The notes beneath the pieces are model-generated. The model worked only from the letters and a program-made list of their open reading frames with translations, ran no database searches and was not told the DNA's origin. A stretch of 26,535 nucleotides of DNA from assembly GCA_937880795.1 (NCBI GenBank), contig CALGRQ010000261.1, positions 1 through 26,535 on the forward strand, in the 5' to 3' direction. The stretch is from an uncultured Dyadobacter sp. GTDB lineage: Bacteria > Bacteroidota > Bacteroidia > Cytophagales > Spirosomataceae. This document shows, piece after piece, positions 8,963-17,925 of the stretch. The stretch's first letter is position 1. Every line of letters starts with the position of its first letter. The position numbers and the translations under genes are program-made.

Positions 8963-10423
8963 ATGGCAAATCAACTTTGGGTTAAAAAGCCTATTGAAAA
9001 ATTATTAACAGAATCAACAGGCGAAGGAAACCAATTAAAAAGATCACTCGGATCGGCTAGTCTTGTGGCACTAGGTATAGGTGCTATTATCGGGGCTGGA
9101 TTGTTCTCATTAACGGGTATTGCAGCGGCTGAACACTCAGGACCGGCGGTAACCATCTCATTTATTCTTGCAGCGATTGGCTGCGGATTTGCAGGGCTAT
9201 GCTATGCTGAATTTGCATCCATGATTCCTATTGCAGGGAGCGCATATACCTATTCGTATGCAACCATGGGTGAATTCATAGCCTGGATTATAGGCTGGGA
9301 CCTTGTCTTGGAATACGCTCTGGGGGCTGCCACGGTATCAGTAAGTTGGTCTCGGTATTTACTCGAATTCCTCCACAAGTTCGATATACATTTACCTACA
9401 CAGTTGGTATGTTCACCTTATGAAGTTTTAAAGCTTAGTGATGGTACGATCATCGATAATGGAATTGTAAACCTGCCCGCTATTTTCATCGTTTGGATGT
9501 TGTCATTGCTGTTGATTAGAGGTACCGAGGGGTCGGCTTTTATTAACAACCTTTTGGTGGTTTTAAAAGTGGCGGTTGTTTTGGTGTTTATCGCACTGGG
9601 ATGGAGTCACATCGATCCGCAGAACTACGTTCCTTACATTCCTGAAAATACAGGTAACTATGAGAATTTTGGTTGGACAGGTATTGCAACGGGAGCGGCC
9701 GTGGTATTCTTTGCATTCATTGGCTTTGACGCTGTATCTACGGCGGCACAGGAAGCAAAAAACCCACAGAAAGGGATGCCTATCGGAATTTTAGGTTCAT
9801 TGGTTGTTTGTACGATTCTGTACATTTTGTTTGCACACGTGATGACGGGTTTGGTGAACTACAAGGACTTCCTGAATGATGCCAAACCAGCTGCCACAGC
9901 ATTTGCTAAAACGGGCTATGATAGTCTGCAAACTGCGCTTATTGTCGCCATTTTGGCGGGTTATACCTCCGTTATGTTGGTAATGCTTTTAGGCCAAAGT
10001 CGTGTGTTTTATTCTATGAGTAAAGATGGGCTACTTCCTAAATTTTTCAGTGAAGTACATCCGAAGTTTAGTACACCCTGGAAGACCAATATTTTCTTCA
10101 TGTTCTTCGTCAGCATTTTTGCGGGGCTGGTACCTGTAAGTGATTTAGGGCATATGGTAAGTATAGGAACATTGTTCGCTTTCTGTCTTGTGTGTGTGGG
10201 GGTATGGATGCTACGTGTTAAACGCCCAGACCTACATCGTTCTTTCCGTACGCCTTTGGTGCCGTTTGTGCCAATTATGGGTATTGCCGTTTGTGTATAT
10301 CTGATGTATTCGTTACCGATTGAAAGCTGGTACCGTCTTGCAGTTTGGCTTGCCATTGGTTTTGCTATATACTTCGGATATGGTAAAAAGAATAGTAAAC
10401 TAGGAAAGGAAAACAACTTGTAG
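8963..10423 (+). CDS. APC-superfamily amino acid permease (cationic amino acid transporter type)
   Basis: A 486-residue inner-membrane permease with about 12 hydrophobic segments. The cytosolic N-terminus (about 1-28) ends in LKRSLGSASLVALGIGAIIGAGLF; the GAIIGAGLF block (40-48) is the unwound TM1 substrate site of APC transporters. AGSAYTYSYATMGE (91-104) and GFDAVSTAAQEAKNPQKGMP are typical of the CAT/YfnA branch, proton-coupled importers of amino acids, often basic or broad-range; the exact substrate is not assignable. It stands alone between the secDF terminator and the convergent lhgO gene. No clear exact TAnnTTTG box was found in the 80-base leader. Confidence 0.9.
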   Translation: MANQLWVKKPIEKLLTESTGEGNQLKRSLGSASLVALGIGAIIGAGLFSLTGIAAAEHSGPAVTISFILAAIGCGFAGLCYAEFASMIPIAGSAYTYSYATMGEFIAWIIGWDLVLEYALGAATVSVSWSRYLLEFLHKFDIHLPTQLVCSPYEVLKLSDGTIIDNGIVNLPAIFIVWMLSLLLIRGTEGSAFINNLLVVLKVAVVLVFIALGWSHIDPQNYVPYIPENTGNYENFGWTGIATGAAVVFFAFIGFDAVSTAAQEAKNPQKGMPIGILGSLVVCTILYILFAHVMTGLVNYKDFLNDAKPAATAFAKTGYDSLQTALIVAILAGYTSVMLVMLLGQSRVFYSMSKDGLLPKFFSEVHPKFSTPWKTNIFFMFFVSIFAGLVPVSDLGHMVSIGTLFAFCLVCVGVWMLRVKRPDLHRSFRTPLVPFVPIMGIAVCVYLMYSLPIESWYRLAVWLAIGFAIYFGYGKKNSKLGKENNL

Positions 10424-10447
10424 TTGTTTAGAATATATTCTTGCAAA

Positions 10448-10486
10448 GCAAAGTGCCTGGCCTCATGATGAAGCCAGGCACTTTGC
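10448..10486. terminator. bidirectional hairpin between permease gene and lhgO
   Basis: Perfect 14-bp inverted repeat (10448-10461 with 10473-10486) with an 11-nt loop, placed between converging genes. Neither side has a long T run, so it may act as a transcript-end stabiliser as much as an intrinsic terminator. Confidence 0.6.
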
Positions 10487-10536
10487 ATATATAGGTTTTC
10501 AAGAATTGAACGAGGTTCAAATGGAAAGCATATTTG

Positions 10537-11736
10537 TTACATTCTTGCCAATACTCTTTCAGATATAGTTTGTCCAATCGATAAGGATGAGGTGGCCGCT
10601 GGTGAAGGGGCGTTACATACGTTGATTGCGCCCGTGTTTTCAATAATGGAAAAATCATCCAGTAACCCACCATCATAATCGCAGGCTTGTGCACGTACGC
10701 CTGCCCCGCCAGGTATCAAATCGTCTTGTTCAATTTCAGGAATTAATTCTTGAAGTGCTTTTGTAAAAGCTGCCTTTGAAAATGATCTGTAATATTCTCC
10801 CATACCCGTTTTCCAATATTTGGCTGCAACCTTACGAAATCCTGGCCACGCCAGGGATTCTAACGTTTCAGAAACATTGATATCGGTTTTCTTATATCCT
10901 TCTCGTTTGAAAGCAAAAACAGCATTAGGACCGGCTTCTACGCCTCCTTCAATCATTCTTGTAAAGTGAACGCCTAGGAAAGGGAAGTTTGGATCAGGAA
11001 CAGGGTATATGAGGTTACGAACAAGATGATGTTTCTCTGGACGAATTTTGTAATACTCCCCACGGAAAGGTATAATACGAACTTTGATATTTTCGGGCTG
11101 CGTTAATTGAGCCACCTTGTCGGAGTATAAACCCGCGCAGTTAACCACAAGCTTGGCTTGGAAAACCTGGCCTGTTGCAGAAATTACTTCTGAATATGAC
11201 CTCTTGTTTTTGATATCAATAACCTTTTGCCCAAATTGAAGTTCTCCTCCCACTTTTTGAAAGCATTCGGCATATTTTTCTGATACGGCTTTGTAGTCAA
11301 TGATACCGGTATAAGGTACCCATATACCTTCTACACCTCGTACGTGGGGCTCAATTTCCTTAATTTCTTCCGCCGAAATCATCTTGTTCTTTACAAGACC
11401 ATTTTGCATTCCTCGATCATACAGATTCCGAAGTAAAGGCTTTTGTTCATTGCTGGTGGCAACAACAATTTTCCCGCAAAGATCAAACGCTACACCTTCG
11501 CGAGTACAAAAGTCGATCAGCATTTCATAGCCACGTATACAGTTGGTGGCTTTTAGGCTGCCGGGCTTATAGTATAATCCGGAGTGGATGACCCCGCTAT
11601 TATTACCGGTTTGATGTTTTGCAACTTCATTTTCCTTTTCAAGCAAAAGAATTTTTAAAGAAGGTTTTTGTTCTTTAATGCGAAGTGCCGTGGCAAGGCC
11701 CACAATGCCTCCGCCTATAACGATAATGTCATGCAT
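10537..11736 (-). CDS. lhgO: L-2-hydroxyglutarate oxidase
   Basis: A 399-residue FAD-dependent DAO-family enzyme that oxidises L-2-hydroxyglutarate to 2-oxoglutarate and passes electrons to the membrane quinone pool; it clears a metabolite formed by side reactions and in lysine breakdown. Seen in the sequence: the N-terminal dinucleotide fold IIVIGGGIVGLATA (GGGIVG at 8-13), the LhgO signature HQTGNNSGVIHSGLYYKPGSLKA (about 40-62), VVNCAGLYSD in the middle, and a C-terminal GGAGVRAQACD block typical of the family. Length matches (about 400). It starts 46 bases after anmK ends on the same strand, so it may be co-transcribed, although the two reactions are not related. Confidence 0.92.
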   Translation of the reverse strand: MHDIIVIGGGIVGLATALRIKEQKPSLKILLLEKENEVAKHQTGNNSGVIHSGLYYKPGSLKATNCIRGYEMLIDFCTREGVAFDLCGKIVVATSNEQKPLLRNLYDRGMQNGLVKNKMISAEEIKEIEPHVRGVEGIWVPYTGIIDYKAVSEKYAECFQKVGGELQFGQKVIDIKNKRSYSEVISATGQVFQAKLVVNCAGLYSDKVAQLTQPENIKVRIIPFRGEYYKIRPEKHHLVRNLIYPVPDPNFPFLGVHFTRMIEGGVEAGPNAVFAFKREGYKKTDINVSETLESLAWPGFRKVAAKYWKTGMGEYYRSFSKAAFTKALQELIPEIEQDDLIPGGAGVRAQACDYDGGLLDDFSIIENTGAINVCNAPSPAATSSLSIGQTISERVLARM

Positions 11737-11782
11737 GGGTTATTCTTATGTCTTTTTTAGATGATTCAAATTTAAACATTTA

Positions 11783-12988
11783 TTAGCCCGGAAACGATAT
11801 TTTACCCATTGTGACAGCAGGAACCCCTTCACGTGTTCTAAATTTATCACCGTTACCTGCGATTGCTTCATTGGCCAAAACTGCAAATAAAACGGCCTCT
11901 TTCGCATCTCCGGAAACCCCAAGTTCATCCAGAAAGCTCATGGTACAGTTGGTGAGTTGCTCCTGGATGTATTTCATAAGAACCGGATTATGAGCGCCAC
12001 CTCCACTCGTATATATAGTATATGTCTCTTGATTATCAATGATTTGCTTGATCGCATCCACGATGGTATCGGCACTCAGCCGCGTAAGGGTCGCGATTAT
12101 ATCCGCCCTGGAAAGGTAAGACAATCGGGATTTCTCAATCGCATTTTCAACATAATCGAAATTGAAAACTTCTGGACCAGTTGTCTTAGGGAACGGTGCA
12201 GCAAAAAACGAATTGTCTTTGAGTATTTCTAAAAGGACCTCATTGGGTGTTCCCTGGCGGGCTACCTCTCCATGTTCATCAAACGGTTTATTGAAAAAGT
12301 GCCTCATGTAAGCATCAATGAGCGTGTTGCCCGGGCCGGTATCTGTTGTGAAAACTTGTGAAAAACCTTCTTCTTTTTGTTGCCCAGGTAGTATGGTGAA
12401 GTTGGCAATTCCTCCCATGTTGAGCAATATTCTATTTTCTCCTTTTTTGGAAAACAGGAAGTAGTCGCCATATACAGCAAGCGGTGCACCTTCTCCACCG
12501 GCTGCAATATGCTTTTGCCGGAAGTCGCTCAGGGTAATGATATTGGTTCGAACTGCTATATGATCGCCATCCCCAATCTGTAATGTAGCATTGGGGAAAC
12601 TAGCCAACCCATGCTGAATTTTTGGAGCATGAAAAACCGTTTGTCCGTGACTCGCTATAAGATCCACATGTTCAGGTTGTATATGCCATGTTTTAAGGCA
12701 TTCCAGAATCATTTCGGCATGCGTAATACCAATAAAAGGATTTAAGACGCACAATTGCTGAAAATCAATTTCGCTTTTAGCAAATATTTTTCGGATCTCA
12801 TCCCTAAAAGCATCCGTATAAGGGACCGTGGTAAACTGTTCCACCTGAAGAAGGGTGTCCAGTCCGCTATTTTGGATGTTACAAAGCGCTACATCCAGGC
12901 CGTCTAGTGAAGTGCCGGACATGAGTCCGATAACTTTCCTGGATTTCTGATTGGCCAGACGATGCAGTTTTTCTACATGTTGTTTCAT
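11783..12988 (-). CDS. anmK: anhydro-N-acetylmuramic acid kinase
   Basis: Phosphorylates and opens 1,6-anhydro-MurNAc, returning muramic acid from turned-over peptidoglycan to the amino-sugar pool; cytosolic. The 401-residue chain has the phosphate-binding GLMSGTSLDGLDVAL (21-35), the substrate-side ASHGQTVFH block, the TDTGPGNTLIDAYM block (nucleotide/sugar site), and SGGGAHNPVLM near the C-terminus, all diagnostic of AnmK in the sugar-kinase/HSP70 fold. Length is slightly above the usual 370-390 because of an N-terminal extension of about 18 residues before the first strand. A hairpin ends 17 bases before its ATG, so it may have low read-through from the upstream genes or its own start site. 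Confidence 0.95.
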   Translation of the reverse strand: MKQHVEKLHRLANQKSRKVIGLMSGTSLDGLDVALCNIQNSGLDTLLQVEQFTTVPYTDAFRDEIRKIFAKSEIDFQQLCVLNPFIGITHAEMILECLKTWHIQPEHVDLIASHGQTVFHAPKIQHGLASFPNATLQIGDGDHIAVRTNIITLSDFRQKHIAAGGEGAPLAVYGDYFLFSKKGENRILLNMGGIANFTILPGQQKEEGFSQVFTTDTGPGNTLIDAYMRHFFNKPFDEHGEVARQGTPNEVLLEILKDNSFFAAPFPKTTGPEVFNFDYVENAIEKSRLSYLSRADIIATLTRLSADTIVDAIKQIIDNQETYTIYTSGGGAHNPVLMKYIQEQLTNCTMSFLDELGVSGDAKEAVLFAVLANEAIAGNGDKFRTREGVPAVTMGKISFPG

Positions 12989-13004
12989 GATGGTAGTCTG
13001 CTAA

Positions 13005-13052
13005 CAGAAAAAGTCAGGAGATGAGGAAAATATCCAACCCTGACTTTTTCTG
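13005..13052 (-). terminator. hairpin between the RicT-like gene and anmK
   Basis: Perfect 14-bp inverted repeat (13005-13018 with 13039-13052) and 20-nt loop, 19 bases past the RicT-like stop on the minus strand. Its T run is inside the descending arm instead of after it, so termination strength is uncertain. It also lies immediately before the anmK start. Confidence 0.55.
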
Positions 13053-13070
13053 ACTCAATCCCTCTTCCTG

Positions 13071-14258
13071 CTATTGTGGAGAAGGGCTTGCTTGCGGTTT
13101 ATTCGTATTGTTATTCCGATTTCTCGGTTTATTCTTCTTCTTTTTCTTCTTCTTTTGCTCTTCGCTGTACTTTCTATCCAGATTTTCCAGATCACTATTC
13201 AGTTTTTGAGCTCCTTTCTCAGTGCTTTTCTCTGGCTCCGGAGTCAATATTTCCAGAGATTCAGGTATGATATTGTTCTTATTGAGTTCTACAATTTCCA
13301 GAACTTTGCTAATGGCAACAGGATACCAGTTTGTTTCCTTCGCAAAACCAAACCACATAATTTTTTTAAATATGTCGGTTTTTTGAAGCGTCGCTACGCC
13401 CTTTTTTGTTTTCAATGGTGCATCAACGGTGGGTATATCACGTAATGCATCAATATATGTCTCCAATTCGTAATTGAGACAGCATTTTAACCGACCGCAT
13501 TGTCCCGATAATTTTGCTGGATTAAGCGATAGATTCTGGTATCTGGCGGCAGAGGTTGAAATGTTCTTAAAGTCGGTAAGCCAGGTTGAGCAACAAAGTT
13601 CTCTTCCGCAAGAGCCAAGCCCACCTAAACGACTGGCCTCTTGTCGAAGACTGATTTGACGCATTTCTATACGTACCTTAAATTCAGACGCGAGCTGTTT
13701 AATGAGTTCACGAAAATCGACACGTTCTTCAGACGAATAATAGAATGTTGTTTTGGTATTATCAGATTGAAACTCTACATCTGATAATTTCATATTCAAC
13801 TTCATTTCCCGAATAATTTCACGGGTACGGTATAGCGTTGGCATTTCTCGTGCCATAGCTTGGGTATGCTTGTCGAGGTCTTTCTCGGTGGCAACGCGAT
13901 ATATCACATGCAGATCGTCGCTGATCGCCACGTTCTTACGCTTCATTTGCAGGCGCACCAATTCGCCCTGAAGAGAAATAGTTCCCAGGTGTTGCCCGGA
14001 AGCCATCTCGCAAACGACATAGTCGCCGGTAATGAATTCCAGTTGATTTATATTCCGGAAGTATTCTTTTCTACCTCCTTTGAATTTAACCTCTACGACA
14101 TCGAATCTTTGGCTGGTAGGCACATCCATATGGCTCAACCAGTCAAACACATTCATTTTATTACATCCACCTGTTCCACAGGTTCCACTACTTCCACATC
14201 CGGATACCGCCGACCCACTGGTACTGCATCCTCCGGACGAACATGATCCACATCCCAT
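13071..14258 (-). CDS. PSP1/RicT (YaaT)-type protein with Cys-rich N-terminus
   Basis: A 395-residue homologue of the PSP1 C-terminal-domain family (B. subtilis RicT/YaaT), proteins that in Firmicutes form the Fe-S Ric complex affecting RNA processing; the role in Bacteroidota is not settled. In order: a Gly/Ser/Cys-rich head with six Cys in 34 residues (3, 6, 11, 21, 27, 32), a beta-rich domain (about 50-130), then the PSP1 core with GGLGSCGRELCC (212-223) and SGQCGRLKCCLNYE (251-264), giving Cys217, 222, 223, 254, 259 and 260, the expected cluster-ligand set. The tail (about 365-395) is a run of Lys followed by Asn, Pro and Ser, likely disordered and RNA- or acid-binding (inference). It starts 16 bases after purD, so it is in the recQ-purD unit. 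A gldH gene, often found beside this family in Bacteroidota, is absent here. Confidence 0.88.
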   Translation of the reverse strand: MGCGSCSSGGCSTSGSAVSGCGSSGTCGTGGCNKMNVFDWLSHMDVPTSQRFDVVEVKFKGGRKEYFRNINQLEFITGDYVVCEMASGQHLGTISLQGELVRLQMKRKNVAISDDLHVIYRVATEKDLDKHTQAMAREMPTLYRTREIIREMKLNMKLSDVEFQSDNTKTTFYYSSEERVDFRELIKQLASEFKVRIEMRQISLRQEASRLGGLGSCGRELCCSTWLTDFKNISTSAARYQNLSLNPAKLSGQCGRLKCCLNYELETYIDALRDIPTVDAPLKTKKGVATLQKTDIFKKIMWFGFAKETNWYPVAISKVLEIVELNKNNIIPESLEILTPEPEKSTEKGAQKLNSDLENLDRKYSEEQKKKKKKKNKPRNRNNNTNKPQASPSPQ

Positions 14259-14274
14259 AGCTAATCCACTTCAT

Positions 14275-15564
14275 CTAATCGTTATAACGAATTAAATCCA
14301 TACCGATGTCGTGCCGAAAATATTTGCCTTCATATTGAATAACCTGCGCAGCGCGCTGGGATTTATGTACAGCGTTTTCGAGAGAGTTCGCCATGCCGGT
14401 TAAAGCCATTACGCGTCCTCCGTTTGTTACGACTTCGGTATTTGTATTAAAGGTAGTTCCTGCATGAAACAAATGAACGTCGTCCACCTTATCACTTCCG
14501 GTAATTACCTTTCCTTTTTCATAGTCTCCCGGATAGCCACCCGATACTAAAACAGTGGTTACCGCAACCTGAGGAGATATTTTTATGTCAAAGTCATTCA
14601 GCGTTCCTTTTGCAGTTGATGCCATCAGCATGGCAAAATCTGACTGAATACGAGGCAAAACGACCTCTGTTTCAGGGTCGCCCATACGAACGTTGTATTC
14701 AATAACAAAAGGTTCGCCTTTTATATTCATTAGGCCTATAAAAATAAACCCAACGTATTTGATTCCTTCTTGCTGCAAACCGTGCAGAGTAGGCTTCACT
14801 ACTTTTTCCTCAACTTTACGAAGAAAATTTGCATCTGCAAAACTTACCGGAGATACTGCACCCATACCGCCCGTGTTTAGGCCGGTATCGTTTTCTCCAA
14901 TTCGCTTATAATCCTTGGCTTCGGGAAGGATCTTGTAATTTTCTCCATCTGTTAGTACAAACACAGAAAGTTCAATTCCTTTCAGAAACTGCTCAACAAC
15001 TACTTTGTTGCCAGCGGCTCCGAATTTGCCATCCAGAAGCATCTCTTTGAACGCCTGTTCCGCATCAGCATGTTTTTCGGCAATAATAACCCCTTTCCCG
15101 GCTGCAAGACCATCCGCCTTCAAAACGATAGGTAACGACTGGGTTTCTAGGTATTCCAAGCCGATCGCAAATGTGTCGCTGGTGAATGTACGTGATGCCG
15201 CCGTAGGTATACCATACTTTTCCATAAAGTTTTTAGAAAAGTCCTTACTGCCTTCTAGCTGAGCTCCGTCTTTGTCTGGTCCTATCAGTTTTACTTTTGA
15301 CAGGTCTTCGCGCGATTCGAAATAATTAACGATTCCATTAACGAGAGGTTCTTCTGGCCCAACAATGACCAGTTCAATGTTATGTTCAAGAACGGCTTTT
15401 GCAACACCTTCGAAATCGTTATAGGAAACCGGAATATTGGTAGCAACCAAGGCGGTACCTGCGTTTCCAGGGGCAACAAATAAACCATCACAAAGGGGGC
15501 TTTGAGCAATTTTCCAGGCAAAAGCATGCTCTCTACCTCCTGAACCTAATATAAGTATATTCAT
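14275..15564 (-). CDS. purD: phosphoribosylamine-glycine ligase (GAR synthetase)
   Basis: Joins phosphoribosylamine and glycine using ATP, the second step of purine synthesis. The 429-residue chain is complete and of standard length: N-terminal PurD domain with ILGSGGREHAFAWKI (5-19), ATP-grasp domain with LKADGLAAGKGVI (148-160), the family signature YNVRMGDPETE (about 293-303; metal ligands), and the C-terminal PurD domain. It follows recQ by 53 bases on the same strand and precedes the RicT-like gene by 16, so all three are probably transcribed together. No other purine gene is in the window and no PurR-like or purine riboswitch element was seen in the 53-base gap. Confidence 0.97.
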   Translation of the reverse strand: MNILILGSGGREHAFAWKIAQSPLCDGLFVAPGNAGTALVATNIPVSYNDFEGVAKAVLEHNIELVIVGPEEPLVNGIVNYFESREDLSKVKLIGPDKDGAQLEGSKDFSKNFMEKYGIPTAASRTFTSDTFAIGLEYLETQSLPIVLKADGLAAGKGVIIAEKHADAEQAFKEMLLDGKFGAAGNKVVVEQFLKGIELSVFVLTDGENYKILPEAKDYKRIGENDTGLNTGGMGAVSPVSFADANFLRKVEEKVVKPTLHGLQQEGIKYVGFIFIGLMNIKGEPFVIEYNVRMGDPETEVVLPRIQSDFAMLMASTAKGTLNDFDIKISPQVAVTTVLVSGGYPGDYEKGKVITGSDKVDDVHLFHAGTTFNTNTEVVTNGGRVMALTGMANSLENAVHKSQRAAQVIQYEGKYFRHDIGMDLIRYND

Positions 15565-15617
15565 AGTTGATTGTAAATTTTGTCAAATTGTATGGATGTC
15601 CCTCCGTTAAAGGGCCG

Positions 15618-17831
15618 TCAATTTGCCAATTCAGATAAAAACTTAATTCTCACCAATCTTAATTCCTCTTCACTGATCTCTTCACCAGAAAATTCGTCCA
15701 AAGCTGCCGAAATATTATCCGTTTCGGCGGTCATAAAATAATCGTATATATCTTGCTGACGATCTCGGTCTATAACCTGGTTGATATAGTAGTCAAGATT
15801 AAGCTTGGTTCCTGAGTAACAAATATGTTCTACTTCTTCGATTACATCGGCCAGGGCAAGAGACTTGACCTCTGCGATTTCATCCAGACTCACCTTACGG
15901 TCAACCTGTTGTATGATATAAATTTTGATTTTAGACTTATTGACGGTCGACTTGATGACAACATCTTTTGCCGTTTCAATGTCGTTCTCCTCTACGTAAC
16001 GCGTAATGACGTCAATAAACTGTTTACCAAATTTTTGAACCTTACCCATCCCAACCCCGTTAATCTGGGCCATTTCCTGTTGTGTGGTAGGGTAGGTCGT
16101 TGCCATTTCTTCCAAAGAAGGATCTTGGAATATAACGAAAGGGGGCAGGTTTTTCTCCTTGGTAACTTTTTTTCGAAGTGCCTTGAGCATGCCAAGTAGG
16201 GCTTCGTCATAGGCATGTGCACTACCGCCATTAGCTCCTCCTTCTTTCTCGTCCTCTTCCGATTTAATATCCTCTTCGTCGAAATTATGATCTTTATGCA
16301 AAGTTATAGGATACGGATCTTGCAGATATGCCAGACCTTTTTCTCCAATTTTGATCACACCGTAATTTTCAACGTCTTTTTCAAGATAATCAAGGATAAC
16401 CAGTTGGCGAATGGTTGAAATCCAATAATCTCTGGAATCATTCATTTCCACACCTTTGCCATAAACCTCCAACTTGTCGTGTTCATAGCTGCGTACGTAC
16501 TGGTTGTCTTTTGCGGTAAGCAGATCAGCGATATGCTCTGCATCAAAACGTTGATCGGTTTGCTTTACGGCTTGCAAAACAAGGATAACCTCTTCCTGTA
16601 CTTTGGTCTTTTCTGTGGGTTTGACGCAGTTATCGCAAAAACCACAGTCCTTATCCAAGTATTCTCCAAAGTAGCTCAACAGTTGACGCCGACGGCAAGT
16701 TCCTAACGTAGAATAGGCCACCATTTCGTTGAGCAAATGCCGTGCATTATCGCGTTCGGTCACCGTCTTGTCCTTATTGAATTTTTCCAGCTTCTGGATA
16801 TCATCATAGCTGTAAAACATCAGGCAGTTTCCTTCCAGACCATCCCTTCCGGCTCTTCCGGTTTCCTGGTAATAGCCTTCCAGTGATTTGGGTACGTCAT
16901 AGTGGATTACGAAGCGTACATCGGGTTTGTCGATTCCCATGCCAAATGCAATCGTCGCAACAATCACATCGCAGTCCTCGTTAAGGAAAGCATCCTGATT
17001 GGCCATTCTGGTATTGCTATCCAAACCTGCATGATAGGGCAATGCACGAACATCATTGACCGATAGTAATTCGGCAACTTCTTCAACCGTTTTACGGCTT
17101 AAACAATATACAATACCCGATTTACCTTTATTATTACGGACGTAGCGGATAAGCTGTTTTTTTGTGTCCTTCTTGGGACGAATTTCGTAGTAAAGATTTT
17201 TTCTATTGAATGACGATTTAAAGGTTTCTGCCTCCTCCATCTGAAGATTTTTGCGAATATCCTGCTGTACCTTAGGTGTGGCTGTTGCAGTTAACGCAAT
17301 GATGGGGAGATTTCCAATGTTTTCTATGATTCCGTATATTCTTCTATATTCCGGTCTGAAATCGTGACCCCATTCAGATATACAATGTGCCTCATCGATT
17401 GCTACAAATGAGATTTTTACCTTTTTTAGAAAATCAAGGTTGTCCTCTTTGGTTAAAGATTCGGGGGCAATGTATAGTAATTTTAAACTTCCGTCGAGTG
17501 CATCACTTTTTACACGTGTAATTTCACTTTTTGTAAGCGTCGAGTTCAGAAACTGAGCATTGATACCAAAGGCGGTTAGTTGATCTACCTGATTCTTCAT
17601 CAGGGCAATAAGTGGTGAGATAACGATGGTGAGACCGTCGCTCACAAGCGCGGGTAATTGATAGCAAAGTGATTTACCTGCGCCCGTAGGCATAATAACA
17701 AAAGTATTCTTCCCTAACAGAATGTTTTGTATAATAACCTCCTGTTCCCCTCTAAACTGACTGTATCCAAAAATTTCTTTAAGTCTTTCTTTTAACGTGT
17801 CTAATACGACAGTATCAACCTTCTTTACCAT
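15618..17831 (-). CDS. recQ: ATP-dependent DNA helicase RecQ, long form
   Basis: A 3'-5' superfamily 2 helicase for recombination and replication-fork repair. The 737 residues contain the FRGEQ Q-motif (26-30), Walker A TGAGKS (49-54), DEAH box (146-149, followed by the aromatic-rich loop CISEWGHDFRPEY), motif VI QETGRAGRDG (322-331), Zn-binding cysteines 379, 396, 399 and 402, the RQC winged helix (about 405-510), an acidic linker (about 517-532) and an HRDC domain (about 540-615 with INGVGMGKVQKFG). It is about 125 residues longer than E. coli RecQ owing to a helical C-terminal region (about 620-737) as seen in other Bacteroidota RecQ. First gene of the minus unit leading to purD; divergent from the kpsF-like gene, with 94 bases between starts. 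Confidence 0.96.
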   Translation of the reverse strand: MVKKVDTVVLDTLKERLKEIFGYSQFRGEQEVIIQNILLGKNTFVIMPTGAGKSLCYQLPALVSDGLTIVISPLIALMKNQVDQLTAFGINAQFLNSTLTKSEITRVKSDALDGSLKLLYIAPESLTKEDNLDFLKKVKISFVAIDEAHCISEWGHDFRPEYRRIYGIIENIGNLPIIALTATATPKVQQDIRKNLQMEEAETFKSSFNRKNLYYEIRPKKDTKKQLIRYVRNNKGKSGIVYCLSRKTVEEVAELLSVNDVRALPYHAGLDSNTRMANQDAFLNEDCDVIVATIAFGMGIDKPDVRFVIHYDVPKSLEGYYQETGRAGRDGLEGNCLMFYSYDDIQKLEKFNKDKTVTERDNARHLLNEMVAYSTLGTCRRRQLLSYFGEYLDKDCGFCDNCVKPTEKTKVQEEVILVLQAVKQTDQRFDAEHIADLLTAKDNQYVRSYEHDKLEVYGKGVEMNDSRDYWISTIRQLVILDYLEKDVENYGVIKIGEKGLAYLQDPYPITLHKDHNFDEEDIKSEEDEKEGGANGGSAHAYDEALLGMLKALRKKVTKEKNLPPFVIFQDPSLEEMATTYPTTQQEMAQINGVGMGKVQKFGKQFIDVITRYVEENDIETAKDVVIKSTVNKSKIKIYIIQQVDRKVSLDEIAEVKSLALADVIEEVEHICYSGTKLNLDYYINQVIDRDRQQDIYDYFMTAETDNISAALDEFSGEEISEEELRLVRIKFLSELAN

Positions 17832-17865
17832 ACTCTGTTAACAAAATGGTTACCCCAAACTTCTC

Positions 17866-17873
17866 TATCTTTG
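17866..17873 (+). promoter_or_regulatory. -7 box of the kpsF-like gene
   Basis: TATCTTTG, an exact match to the Bacteroidota TAnnTTTG -7 element. No perfect TTG lies about 20 bases upstream (TTA at about 17839 is the nearest). Transcription would begin near 17880, leaving a leader of about 45 bases before the TTG start codon. Confidence 0.5.
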
Positions 17874-17925
17874 TTTTTTGAAATGAATAATTGCAATTGG
17901 TTCTCAATAAAACTGTGATTCAGAT

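Noticed and set aside
13860..14246. Plus-strand frame of 128 codons opposite the RicT-like gene
   Set aside because: Mirror of the Cys/Gly/Ser-rich head and beta domain of the real gene; Thr/Ser repeats arise from antisense Gly/Cys codons.
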